Shown: positions 44,970 to 54,188, counted from the first letter of the stretch. The stretch is DNA of 64,000 nt from Acetobacteraceae bacterium H6797 (GCA_015223225.1 JADFCQ010000001.1:496001-560000), one strand, 5' to 3'. The notes: generated by a model from the letters alone, not told the origin. A program made the numbers and translations.

Positions 44970-46115
44970 CTAATCGGCAGCCGGCTCGCGCAGCGCGGCC
45001 AGCACTTCCTCCGTATGCTGCCCAGGCGCCGGCAGGTCATGCCGCACGCCGAGCCGCGTGCCGCCGAGTTGGATGGGCAGCGCGGGCACCTGCGTCGTGC
45101 TGCCATCCGGCAGGGTGAGCGGCAGCAGCCCGCCGCTTTCGACGAGATGCCTGTCCTCATAAAGATCGCCCGGCTGGTTGATCCGCGCGAAGGGCAGGCC
45201 CGCCGCCTCGCACATGCTCTCCAACGCCGCGACCGGATAGGTGCCGACGATGCTCTGCACGAGCGGGATGAGCGTCTCACGGGCGGCGGCGCGGAGCGTG
45301 TTCGTCGCATAGTCGCTGCTCAAAAGCTCAGGCCGCTTCAGCAGGCTCGTGAAAATCTCCCACTGCCGGTCGGTGACGACGCCGATGAAGATGTCGATCC
45401 CGTCGGCGGCGTGGAACACGTCATAGACGCCCCAGGCGCGCTTGCCGGCGGCCATGGAAGGCGGGGCCACGCCGGTCATCGCCTGTTGCAGCATATGGGT
45501 GGAGACGAGCCAGGCCGCATTCTCGAACAGCGCGGATTGCACATACTGGCCCTTGCCCGTCAGCTCCCGCTGCCGCAGCGCGCCCATGACGGCGATGGCG
45601 CCGAACATGCCGCCCATCATGTCATTCACCGGCGCGCCCGCGCGAAGCGGCCGGCCCGGCGGGCCCGTCATATAGGCGAGGCCGGACATCATCTGCACGA
45701 CCTCGTCCAGCGCCGTGCGATTTTCGTAAGGCCCGGACAGGAACCCTTTGAGCGAGCAATAGATCAGGCCCGGATTGGTCCGCGAGAGATCCTCATAGCC
45801 GAGCCCGCGCGCGGCGAGGCCGCCGGGGCGGAAATTCTCGATGACGACATCGGCCGTGTCGATCAGCTTCTTCAGCAGCGCGAGGTCCGTATCATCGGCG
45901 ACGTCGAGCTGCACGCTCTTCTTGTTGCGGCTGAAAGCGGGGAAGAAGCCGGTGCCGGAACTGGTCAAGTAGCGCGTGCGATCGCCCTTGCCCGGCGGCT
46001 CGATCTTGATGACCTCGGCACCGAGATCGGCGAGCACCAGCCCGCAGCTCGGCCCCATGACCATATGCGAGAATTCGATGACACGGATGCCATCGAGCGG
46101 CAGCGGCGCGCTCAT
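44970..46115 (-). CDS. CaiB/BaiF family CoA-transferase
   Basis: A 381-residue class III CoA-transferase. N-terminal IRVIEFSHMVMGPSCG with LGAEVIKIEPP, FSRNKKSVQLDV, and the catalytic Asp in ENRTALDEVVQMMSGL (about residue 161) are all in the family order. It overlaps the HMG-CoA-lyase-like gene by four bases (ATGA) and precedes the Bug gene. The trio suggests uptake of a dicarboxylic or hydroxy acid, CoA activation and cleavage, as in itaconate/citramalate breakdown, but the acid is not known. Confidence 0.92.
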   Translation of the reverse strand: MSAPLPLDGIRVIEFSHMVMGPSCGLVLADLGAEVIKIEPPGKGDRTRYLTSSGTGFFPAFSRNKKSVQLDVADDTDLALLKKLIDTADVVIENFRPGGLAARGLGYEDLSRTNPGLIYCSLKGFLSGPYENRTALDEVVQMMSGLAYMTGPPGRPLRAGAPVNDMMGGMFGAIAVMGALRQRELTGKGQYVQSALFENAAWLVSTHMLQQAMTGVAPPSMAAGKRAWGVYDVFHAADGIDIFIGVVTDRQWEIFTSLLKRPELLSSDYATNTLRAAARETLIPLVQSIVGTYPVAALESMCEAAGLPFARINQPGDLYEDRHLVESGGLLPLTLPDGSTTQVPALPIQLGGTRLGVRHDLPAPGQHTEEVLAALREPAAD

Positions 46116-47095
46116 GCCGCGACACCCGAGGCGCAGACATGGCCGGTCTTGCCGGCGCCTTCTTCCAGCGGCCCGCGCGTGGCATAGGAGAAGCCTTTCT
46201 CCACGCCGACATCGGGGACATAGCCATAGAGCGGTTCGCCCGGCAGCGCCTCTTCGAGAATGCTGCGCGCGGCAACGAGCTTCACGAGATCCACGCCCGT
46301 ATCGATGCCCATGGCCTCGAGCATCCAGACGAGATCCTCGGTCACGATGTTGCCCGTGGCGCCGGGCGAATAAGGGCAGCCGCCGATGCCGCCCTGCGAG
46401 GCATCGAAGGTGGTGACGCCGACTTCCAGCGCGGCCACCACATTCGCGAGCCCCTGGCCGCGCGTGTTGTGCATATGGGCGCCGCCCGCCTTGTCGCCCA
46501 GCTCGGCGATCAGCCGGGTGAAGAGGCGCTTGGTCTGCGCGGGGTTCGCATAGCCCACGCCATCGGAGAGGCCGACGCTGTCGGCGCCGAGTTTCGCGAG
46601 TCTGACGGCCATCTCGATGACCCAGTCCTCCGATACCTTGCCCTGGATGGTGCAGCCGAAGGCGGTGGAGATGCCGATCTCGATCGCCGGCCGCTGCCCT
46701 TCCGGCAGGCCGTCGCGGAAGGCGATCACGCGCCCGACCTCGGCGATCGCCTCCTCGCAGGTCATGTTGATATTGGCCTTGCTGTGCAGTTCCGAGGCCG
46801 AGACGGGCATGGTGATCTTATGCACGCCCGCGGCGGCGGCGGCCTGCGCGCCCTTCAGATTCGGCGCGAGGGCCAGCACGGTGATGCCAGGGATCTTCAG
46901 CGCGCCCTTCACCACCTCGGCGGCGTCGGCCATCTGCGGCAGGCGCTTCGGATTGACGAAGGAGCCGACCTCGATCTCCTTCAGCCCCGCCGCCGCCAGC
47001 GCCTCGATCCAGCGGATCTTCTGCGCCGTGGGCATGCTCCGCTTGATGCTCTGCAAGCCGTCGCGCGGGCCCACCTCGCTGACCAGGATGCTCAT
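46112..47095 (-). CDS. Hydroxymethylglutaryl-CoA lyase family protein
   Basis: A 327-residue TIM-barrel lyase that splits 3-hydroxy-3-methylglutaryl-CoA or related 3-hydroxyacyl-CoA to acetyl-CoA and an oxo acid. Visible: EVGPRDGLQ (7-15) with catalytic Arg and Asp, metal-binding HMHNTRGQG, and the loop Cys in GGCPYSPGATGN. Because it is paired with a CoA-transferase and not with leucine-degradation genes, a citramalyl-CoA-lyase-like reaction is as likely as the classical one. First gene of its operon; IclR gene divergent. Confidence 0.92.
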   Translation of the reverse strand: MSILVSEVGPRDGLQSIKRSMPTAQKIRWIEALAAAGLKEIEVGSFVNPKRLPQMADAAEVVKGALKIPGITVLALAPNLKGAQAAAAAGVHKITMPVSASELHSKANINMTCEEAIAEVGRVIAFRDGLPEGQRPAIEIGISTAFGCTIQGKVSEDWVIEMAVRLAKLGADSVGLSDGVGYANPAQTKRLFTRLIAELGDKAGGAHMHNTRGQGLANVVAALEVGVTTFDASQGGIGGCPYSPGATGNIVTEDLVWMLEAMGIDTGVDLVKLVAARSILEEALPGEPLYGYVPDVGVEKGFSYATRGPLEEGAGKTGHVCASGVAA

Positions 47096-47151
47096 GCGCT
47101 GTTCCCTTCCTTGGATAGCTCGCCGCCAGCTTTACCCGGCCGCTGGAGTAT

Positions 47152-47189
47152 TTTTCTGTTTGATAGAAATTATTTTCGCTGTTAGAAAA
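47152..47189. promoter_or_regulatory. Tandem operator candidates for the divergent IclR gene
   Basis: Two 17-bp imperfect palindromes, TTTCT-N7-AGAAA (47153-47169) and TTTTC-N7-GAAAA (47173-47189), spaced about two helical turns apart in the only AT-rich part of the 128-base gap between the lyase and IclR genes. Position and symmetry fit IclR dimers binding in tandem. Confidence 0.55.
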
Positions 47190-47223
47190 ATATAAGTCCT
47201 CCTTTTCCGGCTCGTCAACCATC

Positions 47224-47970
47224 ATGTCCGACGCCACCGCCGCCCCGCCCCGCCGACGCGGCCGCCCGCCCCTCGCCCGGGCCGAGGGCGAAGCCGCCGA
47301 AATGCGCGTCGAAGCCGTGGAGCGGGCGCTCACCATCCTGGAAGCCTTCGGCGACGGTGCGGCGCGGCTGACCTTGTCGGAACTCGCGCAGCGCAGCGGG
47401 CTCTATCCCAGCACCATCCTGCGCCTGGCCGCCTCGCTCGACCGCTTCGGCTATCTGCACCGGGGCGCGGATGGGTGCTTCCGCCTCGGCCCGACGCCGC
47501 TACGCCTCGGCCTGCGCTATCGCGACGCCTTCGACCTCGCCGATTACGTGCGCCCGGTGCTGGCGGGGCTGGTGGAGCGGCTGGGCGAGACGGCGGCCTT
47601 CTATATCCGCGATGGCGAGCGCCGCATCTGCCTCTACCGCCACGTCTCCAGCCGCCTGATCCGCCACCATGTCGAGGAGGGCGCTGCCCTGCCGCTCGAC
47701 CGTGGCGCGAGTGCCCATGTGCTCCGCGCCTTCACCGGCGGGCAGGACGCGGTCTGCGAGGCGGTGCGCGCGGAAGGGCACCGCGTCTCCCTCGGCGAGC
47801 GCGACAGCGAGACAGCGGCCATCGCCGCCCCGGTCTTCGGGCGCGGCGGCTTCCTGGGCGCGCTCGGCATCGTGGGGCCGCTCGCGCGGGTCCGGCAGGG
47901 CAGCCAGGGCGACTGGCCGGCGCGGATCATGGAGGAGGCGGCCACGCTCTCGCGAACCCTCGGAGGCTGA
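47224..47970 (+). CDS. IclR family transcriptional regulator
   Basis: A 248-residue regulator. A basic AT-hook-like start (PRRRGRPPLARAEG, 9-22) precedes the winged helix (AVERALTILEAFG to LHRG, about 36-85, recognition part GLYPSTILRLAASLDRFGYL), followed by the ligand-binding domain with its GAAAHVL-like loop (DRGASAHVLRAF). It probably controls the divergent lyase/CoA-transferase/Bug operon through the tandem palindromes in the gap. Confidence 0.92.
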   Translation: MSDATAAPPRRRGRPPLARAEGEAAEMRVEAVERALTILEAFGDGAARLTLSELAQRSGLYPSTILRLAASLDRFGYLHRGADGCFRLGPTPLRLGLRYRDAFDLADYVRPVLAGLVERLGETAAFYIRDGERRICLYRHVSSRLIRHHVEEGAALPLDRGASAHVLRAFTGGQDAVCEAVRAEGHRVSLGERDSETAAIAAPVFGRGGFLGALGIVGPLARVRQGSQGDWPARIMEEAATLSRTLGG

Positions 47971-48025
47971 GCGCTTCGCCGCCGAATCCTTGCGGCCGCC
48001 CCCTCGCCTCGGCCACGATCGGGGC

Positions 48026-48520
48026 ATGACAGCGCTCCGCCTCGCCCCCCGCCCAGCAACGCCCGCCGCCATCGCCCCCTTCGGCACGCTCATCGAGCCG
48101 GGAGAGGACGGCACGCCCTTTGGGGCTGCGGATGCGGCGCTCGATCTCGGCCAGGGGCAGCCGCGCCTTTATATCATGCGCCTCACCGCCCGGCCGCTGG
48201 TGGCCCAGACCATCACGCGCCATCGCCGTGTCACCCAATGCCTGGCCGCGACCGATGGGAAGCCCTGGTTCATCTGCCTTGCCCCGCCCAGCGACCTCGA
48301 TGATGAGGGGGCCACGCCCGAGCCCGGCAGCATCGTATGTTTCGAGATCCCGGGCGGCACGGCGCTGGCCCTGCATCGCGGCACCTGGCACGCGGGGCCC
48401 TATTTCCTCGGCCCGCAAAAGGATTTCTTCAATCTCGAACTCGCCGACACCAATGAGGTGGATCATCACACCATCCGCCTCGACGAGCGTTTCGGCCTCA
48501 CGATCGAGATGACAGCGTAG
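48026..48520 (+). CDS. Ureidoglycolate lyase family protein
   Basis: A 164-residue cupin-like protein of the AllA family, which turns ureidoglycolate into glyoxylate and urea in allantoin breakdown. Visible are APFGTLIEPG at the start, ITRHRRVTQCLA, the beta-barrel PGSIVCFEIPGGTALALHRGTWHAGPYFL, and a C-terminal VDHHTIRLDERFGL. Length is normal. It stands 55 bases after the IclR gene on the same strand. No other allantoin genes are in the window, so the reaction may differ. Confidence 0.85.
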   Translation: MTALRLAPRPATPAAIAPFGTLIEPGEDGTPFGAADAALDLGQGQPRLYIMRLTARPLVAQTITRHRRVTQCLAATDGKPWFICLAPPSDLDDEGATPEPGSIVCFEIPGGTALALHRGTWHAGPYFLGPQKDFFNLELADTNEVDHHTIRLDERFGLTIEMTA

Positions 48521-48592
48521 AAATCCGCCATTCGCCGGGCGACATCGCGTCGGGGCATGGTTAAGATGGACGAACCGGAGAGAACGTCCCTT

Positions 48593-49246
48593 ATGCCAGA
48601 TACGACCGAAGCCGTCGTCGTTTCCAGCCGCCGCAGCCGCGCGCCCGAACAGACGCGGCGCGCCATCATCGACGCCGCCATCGCCGAATTCAGCGAGAAG
48701 GGTTTCTCGGGCGGGCGCGTGGACGATATCGCGGCACGCACCGCGACCACCAAGCGCATGATCTATTATTATTTCGGCAGCAAGGAGCAGCTCTACACCG
48801 CCGTGCTGGAGGAGAAATACGGCGAGATGCGCGCGGCCGAACAGGCGCTGCATCTCGACGAGCTACCGGTGCGCGAGGCCATGATCCGGCTAGTGGAAGT
48901 CACTTTCGACCATCACCACAACCATCCGGAATTCGTCCGCCTCGTCGCGGTCGAGAATATTCACGAGGCACGGCACGTCTCCGCCTCCCCCACCATTCGC
49001 GGCCGGAACGAGGCGGTGATCGGCACGCTGCGCGGGTTGCTCGCGCGCGGCCAGGCGGAGGGCGTGTTCCGCACCGGCGTCGAGCCCTTCGACCTGCATA
49101 TGCTGATCAGCAGCTTCTGCTTCCACCGTGTCGCCAATCGCCACACGCTGGGCGCGATTTTCGGGCAGGACCTGCGCAACCCGGCCATCACCGCCCGGCA
49201 GCGGGCGATGGTGGTCGAATCGGTGCTGCGCTATCTCCAGCCCTGA
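48593..49246 (+). CDS. TetR family transcriptional regulator
   Basis: About 217 residues. The N-terminal helix-turn-helix (residues 13-65: TRRAIIDAAIAEFSEKGF, VDDIAARTATTKRMIYYYFGSKEQLY) is typical; the C-terminal part has DHHHNHPEFVRLVAVENI, found in TetR proteins of the RutR-like group. ATG 48593 has GGAGAG nine bases upstream; ATGs at 48557 and 48566 are in the same frame and lack good sites. It lies 13 bases from the end of the convergent shikimate-dehydrogenase-like gene, so its target is unclear; the 72 bases before it could hold its own operator. Confidence 0.9.
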   Translation: MPDTTEAVVVSSRRSRAPEQTRRAIIDAAIAEFSEKGFSGGRVDDIAARTATTKRMIYYYFGSKEQLYTAVLEEKYGEMRAAEQALHLDELPVREAMIRLVEVTFDHHHNHPEFVRLVAVENIHEARHVSASPTIRGRNEAVIGTLRGLLARGQAEGVFRTGVEPFDLHMLISSFCFHRVANRHTLGAIFGQDLRNPAITARQRAMVVESVLRYLQP

Positions 49247-49259
49247 TCGGCGGGCCTGA

Positions 49260-50150
49260 TCAGGCCTTGGCAGGTTCGGGGGCGGCGACCATGGAGGCGA
49301 AGTGCCGCACCATGCGCCCCGCATCGGGCTCGAGCCCAGTGAAGAAGCGGAAGGCGCCCACGGCCTGGAAGACGGCCATGCCGCCGCCATCGAGCGTTCG
49401 GCAGCCGAGCGAGCGGGCCTTGCGCAGCAGCGCGGTTTCCAGCGGGAAATAGATGATCTCGGCCACCCAGAGGGCGGGCCGCAGCATCTCTTCCGGCAGG
49501 GGCAGGCCAGGGTATTTCGCCATGCCGATCGGGGTGCAGTTCACCAAGCCGTCGGCCGCGGCCATTTCCGCGCCGAGATCCTCGCAGACCACCGCGCAGC
49601 CTTCGCCGAAGCGGGCCGTGACCGAGGCCACGACGGCTGCCGCCTTGGCCTTGTCCGGGTCATGAATGGCGAGCCGCCCCACGCCGAGCCCGAGCAGCGC
49701 ATGCGCCACCGCCGAGCCCGCGCCGCCGGCGCCGAGCTGCACCACGCGCTCGCGCCGCACATCCGGCAGGCCGCGGCGGAAGCCCTCGGCGAAGCCGGAG
49801 CCGTCGGTGTTATGGCCGATGCGCTTGCCGTCCTCGAAGACGACGGTATTCACGGCGCCCAGTGCGCGCGCATCCTCTGACAATTCGTCGAGCAGGGGGA
49901 TGACCGCCTGCTTGCAGGGATGGGTGATATTGAGCCCCGCGAAGCCGAAACGCTGGGCCGCCGTGAGCAGCTCCGGCAGGGCCTCGACGCCCAGGCCCAG
50001 CTCCGTCAGGTCGATGCGGCGATAGACGAGGCGCAGCCCCTGCTCCGCCCCTTCCCGCTCATGCATCGCGGGCGTCAGCGAGCCGCCGATGCCGGTGCCG
50101 ATCAGGCCAGCGAGCAGGGACGGGCGGGCATCCCAACCTGATGTGGACAT
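49260..50150 (-). CDS. Shikimate/quinate dehydrogenase family protein
   Basis: A 296-residue NAD(P)-dependent dehydrogenase. Substrate-binding GGSLTPAMHE (24-33), catalytic Lys in LNITHPCKQ, NTDGSGF, and the dinucleotide loop GAGGAGSAV are in place. The NITHPCKQ form is like catabolic quinate/shikimate dehydrogenases. Its divergent neighbours are a Bug gene and a 3-dehydroshikimate dehydratase gene, so a catabolic role (quinate or shikimate to the 3-dehydro acid) is more likely than biosynthesis. ATG 50150 has GAGGAG six bases upstream. Confidence 0.9.
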   Translation of the reverse strand: MSTSGWDARPSLLAGLIGTGIGGSLTPAMHEREGAEQGLRLVYRRIDLTELGLGVEALPELLTAAQRFGFAGLNITHPCKQAVIPLLDELSEDARALGAVNTVVFEDGKRIGHNTDGSGFAEGFRRGLPDVRRERVVQLGAGGAGSAVAHALLGLGVGRLAIHDPDKAKAAAVVASVTARFGEGCAVVCEDLGAEMAAADGLVNCTPIGMAKYPGLPLPEEMLRPALWVAEIIYFPLETALLRKARSLGCRTLDGGGMAVFQAVGAFRFFTGLEPDAGRMVRHFASMVAAPEPAKA

Positions 50151-50294
50151 GAACATCTCCTCGCGTCATCGTTCTTGAGGCCAGACTGCCGGTCCGGCAG
50201 CAAAATGGCGTTGCGACGGTTTGTACTATCCATTACGTTCACCTTCAAGCAATTCGGCGCAAGTCCGGATGCCGTCCAGGAAAGGAAATGTCGC

Positions 50295-51281
50295 ATGACG
50301 ATTACACGCCGCCATATTCTTGGCGGTGCGGCCACGCTGGCCGCCGCCTCCCTCCCCGGCCTCGTCCGCGCGCAGGAGGTCTATCCCGGCACCAAGACCA
50401 TTGGCCTCGTCGTCGCCTGGGCCCCTGGCGGCTCCACCGATTTCGTGGCCCGCGTGGTGGCCCAGCAGCTCTCCAAGGAGCTGAACGGCAATGTCGTGGT
50501 CGATAATCGGCCCGGCGCCTCCGGCACCATCGGCCATGCGACCGTCGCCCGCGCGCGGCCCGACGGCTACACGCTGCTGATGGGCGTGAACTCCACCTAT
50601 GCCATGTCGCGCCACCTCTTCCCGCAGCGCGGCTATGACGACGACAAGAACTTCACCGGCATCGGCCGCGTCGCCGTCTCGCCCATCGTGCTCTGCACCA
50701 ATCCGCAGACAGGCGTGAAGACCATCGCCGCCTTCGTCGACAAGGCCCGCGAGGCCAAGGGCACGCTGACCTACGCCTCCTCCGGCGCCGGCTCCTCGGC
50801 CCATCTGGCGACGGAACTCTTCCTGCGCGATGCGAAGATCGAGGTCACCAACGTCACCTATCGCGGCGGCGCGCCTGCGGTGCAGGCCCTGGTGACGAAC
50901 GAGGTGCAGCTCGCCATGGTCGATGCCGTCACGGCCCTGCCGCTGATCCAGGCGGGCCAGATCGTGCCGCTCGGCGTCTCCACGCCCGAGCGCCTGCCGA
51001 TGGCCAAGGACATCCCGACCATCGCCGAGAGCGGCTTCCCCGGCTTCCAGGTGACGAGCGATTTCGCGCTGATGGGTCCGGCCGGCCTGCCGCCGGCCAT
51101 CGTCTCCACGCTCTCCAAGGCGCTGCTCGCCACCATGGCGAACCCCGAGGTGATCGCGAAGCTGAACCAGAACGCCATCCTGCCCACGCCCGGCAAGCCG
51201 GAGGAATTCCCCGCCTATATGGCCGCCGAGAGCGCGAAATGGGGCGATCTGATCAAGGCCCGTGGCATCACGCTCGAATAG
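50295..51281 (+). CDS. Bug family tripartite tricarboxylate transporter binding protein
   Basis: A 328-residue periplasmic protein. Tat-like signal (Thr-Arg-Arg-His-Ile-Leu-Gly-Gly, cleavage near residue 26); GLVVAWAPGGSTDF, VVDNRPGASGTIG and VTYRGGAPAVQAL are family signatures. By context it may bind quinate, shikimate or an aromatic acid: the next gene is a 3-dehydroshikimate dehydratase and the divergent one a quinate/shikimate dehydrogenase homologue. AGGAA precedes ATG 50295. A terminator follows the stop. Confidence 0.93.
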   Translation: MTITRRHILGGAATLAAASLPGLVRAQEVYPGTKTIGLVVAWAPGGSTDFVARVVAQQLSKELNGNVVVDNRPGASGTIGHATVARARPDGYTLLMGVNSTYAMSRHLFPQRGYDDDKNFTGIGRVAVSPIVLCTNPQTGVKTIAAFVDKAREAKGTLTYASSGAGSSAHLATELFLRDAKIEVTNVTYRGGAPAVQALVTNEVQLAMVDAVTALPLIQAGQIVPLGVSTPERLPMAKDIPTIAESGFPGFQVTSDFALMGPAGLPPAIVSTLSKALLATMANPEVIAKLNQNAILPTPGKPEEFPAYMAAESAKWGDLIKARGITLE

Positions 51282-51305
51282 CCTGGCCTTTCCCGGCCGG
51301 ACGAG

Positions 51306-51340
51306 GTGGCGCCTTCGCGAGGGGGCGCCACATCACTTTT
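51306..51340 (+). terminator. Terminator behind the Bug gene
   Basis: 8-bp perfect stem GTGGCGCC/GGCGCCAC with a 10-nt loop, then ATCACTTTT. It separates the Bug gene from the dehydratase gene 90 bases on. Confidence 0.72.
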
Positions 51341-51430
51341 CGGTCGCTTGCCCGTGGGGCGCAGGCGCCTACATTGGGCGCCGAGATTAACCGGACGGTC
51401 CATGCCGCCCGATGAAAGATGAGGATTCGC

Positions 51431-53293
51431 ATGCGGCCGAAGCGCTCCATCGCCACCGTCTGCCTGTCGGGCAATCTGCCGGACAAGCTGGAAGCCGCGG
51501 CGGCGGCGGGTTTCGAGGGCGTGGAGATCTTCGAGAACGACCTGCTCACCTATTCCGGCACGCCCGCCGATGTGGGCCGCATGTGCCGTGACCTCGGGCT
51601 CGACATCGCGATCTATCAGCCCTTCCGCGACTTCGAATCCATGCCCGAGCCCCAGCGCGCCCGGAACATGGACCGGGCCGAGCGCAAATTCGACATCATG
51701 CAGGAGCTGGGCACCGATCTGGTCCTGGTCTGCTCCAATACCCAGCCCGCCTGTATCGATGACCCGGCCCGTGCCGCGGCCGATCTGCGCGAGATGGCCG
51801 AGCGCGCCGCGAAGCGCGGGCTGCGCGTGGGTTTCGAGGCCCTAGCCTGGGGCCGCCATACCAATAAGTGGCGCCAGGCCTGGGAGATCGTGAAACAGGC
51901 CGATCACACCCATCTCGGCCTCATCCTCGACAGTTTCCACACCCTCTCGCTCGGCGACACGCTCGAGGGGCTGACGGGCACGGTGCCGGGCGAGAAGATC
52001 TTCTTCGTCCAGCTCGCCGATGCGCCGAAGCTCTCGATGGACGTGCTCTCCTGGAGCCGCCATTTCCGCTGCTTCCCGGGCCAGGGCGAATTGCCGGTGA
52101 CCGAGTTCACGCGCGAGGTGCTGCGTGCGGGCTACAAGGGCCCGCTCTCGCACGAGATCTTCAACGACGAATTCCGCTCCGCCCCCGCCCGCCGCATCGC
52201 GCGCGACGGGCTGCGCAGCCTGGTCTGGCTGGAGGATCAGGTGGGGGTCGGCAAGCTGCCCGCCCTGCCGAAGCTCGCGGGCATCGAATTCGTGGAATTC
52301 GCCGTTGATGCCGAGGCCAAGACGGCGCTGGGCGAGTTCATCGGCACGCTGGGCTTCCATCGCGCCGGGCTGCATCGCTCGAAGGATGTGGAGCTGTGGC
52401 GCAGCGGCGGCGTGAACCTCGTGCTCAATGCCGAGCCCGATAGCGCGGCGGCCGAGCGTTTCGCGGCCCTCGGCCCTTCGGTCTGCGCCATGGCCTTCAA
52501 GGTGGACGAGCCCCTGCGCGTGATCGAGCGCGCCGAGGCCCTGGCCTGCGCCGTCTGGCGCGAGCGCGTGGGCGAAGGCGAGCGCCGCATCCCCGCGACG
52601 CGGGCGCCGGATGGCACGCTGGTCTATCTCGTCGAGGATGGCGCCGGCCGCTCGATCTGGGAGGATGACTTCACCCTCGAATCCCCCGAGGCGCCGCCCG
52701 AGCAGGGCTTCCTGCGCATCGACCATGCCGCCCAGGCCCTGGCGCCGGGCATGATGGACAGTTTCTCGCTCTTCTACCGCGCCGTTTTCGGGCTCGAGGC
52801 GGATGCCCCCTGGGAATTGCCCGACCCCTACGGCCTGATCCGCTCCCGCGCCTTCGTTTCGGCCGATGGGGCGGTGCGCCTGCCGCTGAACATGTCGGAA
52901 AGCGGCCGCACCGGCACCGGGCGCTTCGTCTCGGCGCTGGCGGGTGCCGGGGTGCATCACATCGCCTTCGCCACGGCCGATGCGGAGGCCACCATGGATG
53001 CCGCCGCCGCCCGCGGCGCGCCGCTGCTCGCCATCCCGGAGAATTACTACGAGGATCTCGGCGCCCGCACCGGCCTCTCGGATGAGGAACTGGCCGGGCT
53101 GCAGAAGCGCAACCTGCTCTATGACCAGGACGGCAAGGGCGGCACCTTCCGCCAGGCCTATACCCATGCCTTCCGGGACCGCTTCTTCCTCGAACTCGTC
53201 GAGCGCCAGGGCGGCTATGCCGGCTTCGGCGCGGTGAATGCGGCGGTGCGCATGGCCGCCCAGCGCCGCCCCGGCGCGGCCGAGGGTCTCTGA
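51431..53293 (+). CDS. quiC: 3-dehydroshikimate dehydratase fused to an HPPD-like (VOC) domain
   Basis: A 620-residue two-domain protein. The N-terminal TIM barrel (1-270) is a sugar-isomerase-like dehydratase with metal ligands E136 (GFEALAW), D167 (LDSFH), Q194 (VQLADAP) and E242 (HEIFND), which turns 3-dehydroshikimate into protocatechuate. The C-terminal half resembles 4-hydroxyphenylpyruvate dioxygenase and keeps a His-His-Glu triad (H432, H510, E588). The plan is that of QuiC-type enzymes of Pseudomonas and Corynebacterium. ATG 51431 has GAGGA six bases upstream. A GntR gene follows 87 bases later. Confidence 0.92.
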   Translation: MRPKRSIATVCLSGNLPDKLEAAAAAGFEGVEIFENDLLTYSGTPADVGRMCRDLGLDIAIYQPFRDFESMPEPQRARNMDRAERKFDIMQELGTDLVLVCSNTQPACIDDPARAAADLREMAERAAKRGLRVGFEALAWGRHTNKWRQAWEIVKQADHTHLGLILDSFHTLSLGDTLEGLTGTVPGEKIFFVQLADAPKLSMDVLSWSRHFRCFPGQGELPVTEFTREVLRAGYKGPLSHEIFNDEFRSAPARRIARDGLRSLVWLEDQVGVGKLPALPKLAGIEFVEFAVDAEAKTALGEFIGTLGFHRAGLHRSKDVELWRSGGVNLVLNAEPDSAAAERFAALGPSVCAMAFKVDEPLRVIERAEALACAVWRERVGEGERRIPATRAPDGTLVYLVEDGAGRSIWEDDFTLESPEAPPEQGFLRIDHAAQALAPGMMDSFSLFYRAVFGLEADAPWELPDPYGLIRSRAFVSADGAVRLPLNMSESGRTGTGRFVSALAGAGVHHIAFATADAEATMDAAAARGAPLLAIPENYYEDLGARTGLSDEELAGLQKRNLLYDQDGKGGTFRQAYTHAFRDRFFLELVERQGGYAGFGAVNAAVRMAAQRRPGAAEGL

Positions 53294-53380
53294 AGGCACC
53301 GCCGGCGCCTGAACAGGGCGCAGGCGGCCCGAAAGGCGAATGATCTGGCCTTAGCACCCGCACAAGACTAGAACGGGCGC

Positions 53381-54163
53381 ATGAGCAACGCCTTGCGACA
53401 GGATCGCGACATGGATGGCACCCCGCCCAAGGCGGCCGCGCCGCTGGATCTGAACCGCAGCGCCGTCTCCCGCTACATCCAGCTCGCCACCCTCTTCCGC
53501 CACCGCATCCAGCAGGGCGTGTGGAAGACCGGCAGCCAGATTCCCACCGTGGACGAGCTGGCCGCCGAATGCGGCGTGGCCCGCGCCACCATCCGCCAGG
53601 CGCTGGACCAGCTGCACCAGGAAGGGCTGATCGAGCGTTTCCGCGCCAAGGGCACCTTCGTCCGCCAGCCGCCGCAGGAGCAGCTCTGGTGCTCGGTAGA
53701 GACCGACTGGTCCGGCCTGCTGCGTTCGCGCGAGGGCGCCAATATCGAGATCCTGGCCGATGAGCCCCGGCGCGACGGCGCGCTCATCCCCGACAGCATC
53801 GGCACGCCCGCGCCCTTCTACCGCCATCTGCGCCGCCGCCATTGGCGCGACGGCCAGGCCTTCCTGCTGGCCGATGTCTATCTGGACGAGCGCCTCTCCC
53901 CCAAGGTCACGCCCGAGGACTTACGGAGCAAGACGGCGCTGAAGCTCGTGGCCGGCATCCCGGGCGTGAAGATCACCGAGGCGAAGCAGGTGCTGACCAT
54001 CGGAGCCGCCGATGTGGAGACCGCCGCCGCGCTGAACGTGCCCCTCAATGCCCCCGTCGCCATCGTGCATCGCGCGGCGGTGGACGAGACGGGCACGCTG
54101 GTGCTCATGGCCCATGGCGTCTATCGCGGCGATCTCGTGAAGCTCGAGGTGAAGCTGAAATAA
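53381..54163 (+). CDS. GntR family regulator (HutC subfamily, UTRA domain)
   Basis: A 260-residue regulator: GntR winged helix (about 32-95; GSQIPTVDELAAECGVARATIRQALDQLHQEGLI is the DNA-reading part) and a UTRA ligand domain with YRHLRRRHWRDGQAFLLADVYLDERL. It is downstream of the dehydratase gene and upstream of another Bug gene, and probably senses an intermediate of this catabolic region. ATG 53381 or ATG 53411 (AGGA seven bases upstream) may be the start. Confidence 0.9.
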   Translation: MSNALRQDRDMDGTPPKAAAPLDLNRSAVSRYIQLATLFRHRIQQGVWKTGSQIPTVDELAAECGVARATIRQALDQLHQEGLIERFRAKGTFVRQPPQEQLWCSVETDWSGLLRSREGANIEILADEPRRDGALIPDSIGTPAPFYRHLRRRHWRDGQAFLLADVYLDERLSPKVTPEDLRSKTALKLVAGIPGVKITEAKQVLTIGAADVETAAALNVPLNAPVAIVHRAAVDETGTLVLMAHGVYRGDLVKLEVKLK

Positions 54164-54166
54164 AGC

Positions 54167-54188
54167 GCGGCGGCCTCCCTGCCGCCGC
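54167..54188 (+). terminator. Possible terminator behind GntR gene
   Basis: Perfect 8-bp stem GCGGCGGC/GCCGCCGC with a 6-nt loop, three bases after the GntR stop. Only TT follows, so termination efficiency is doubtful. Confidence 0.45.
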
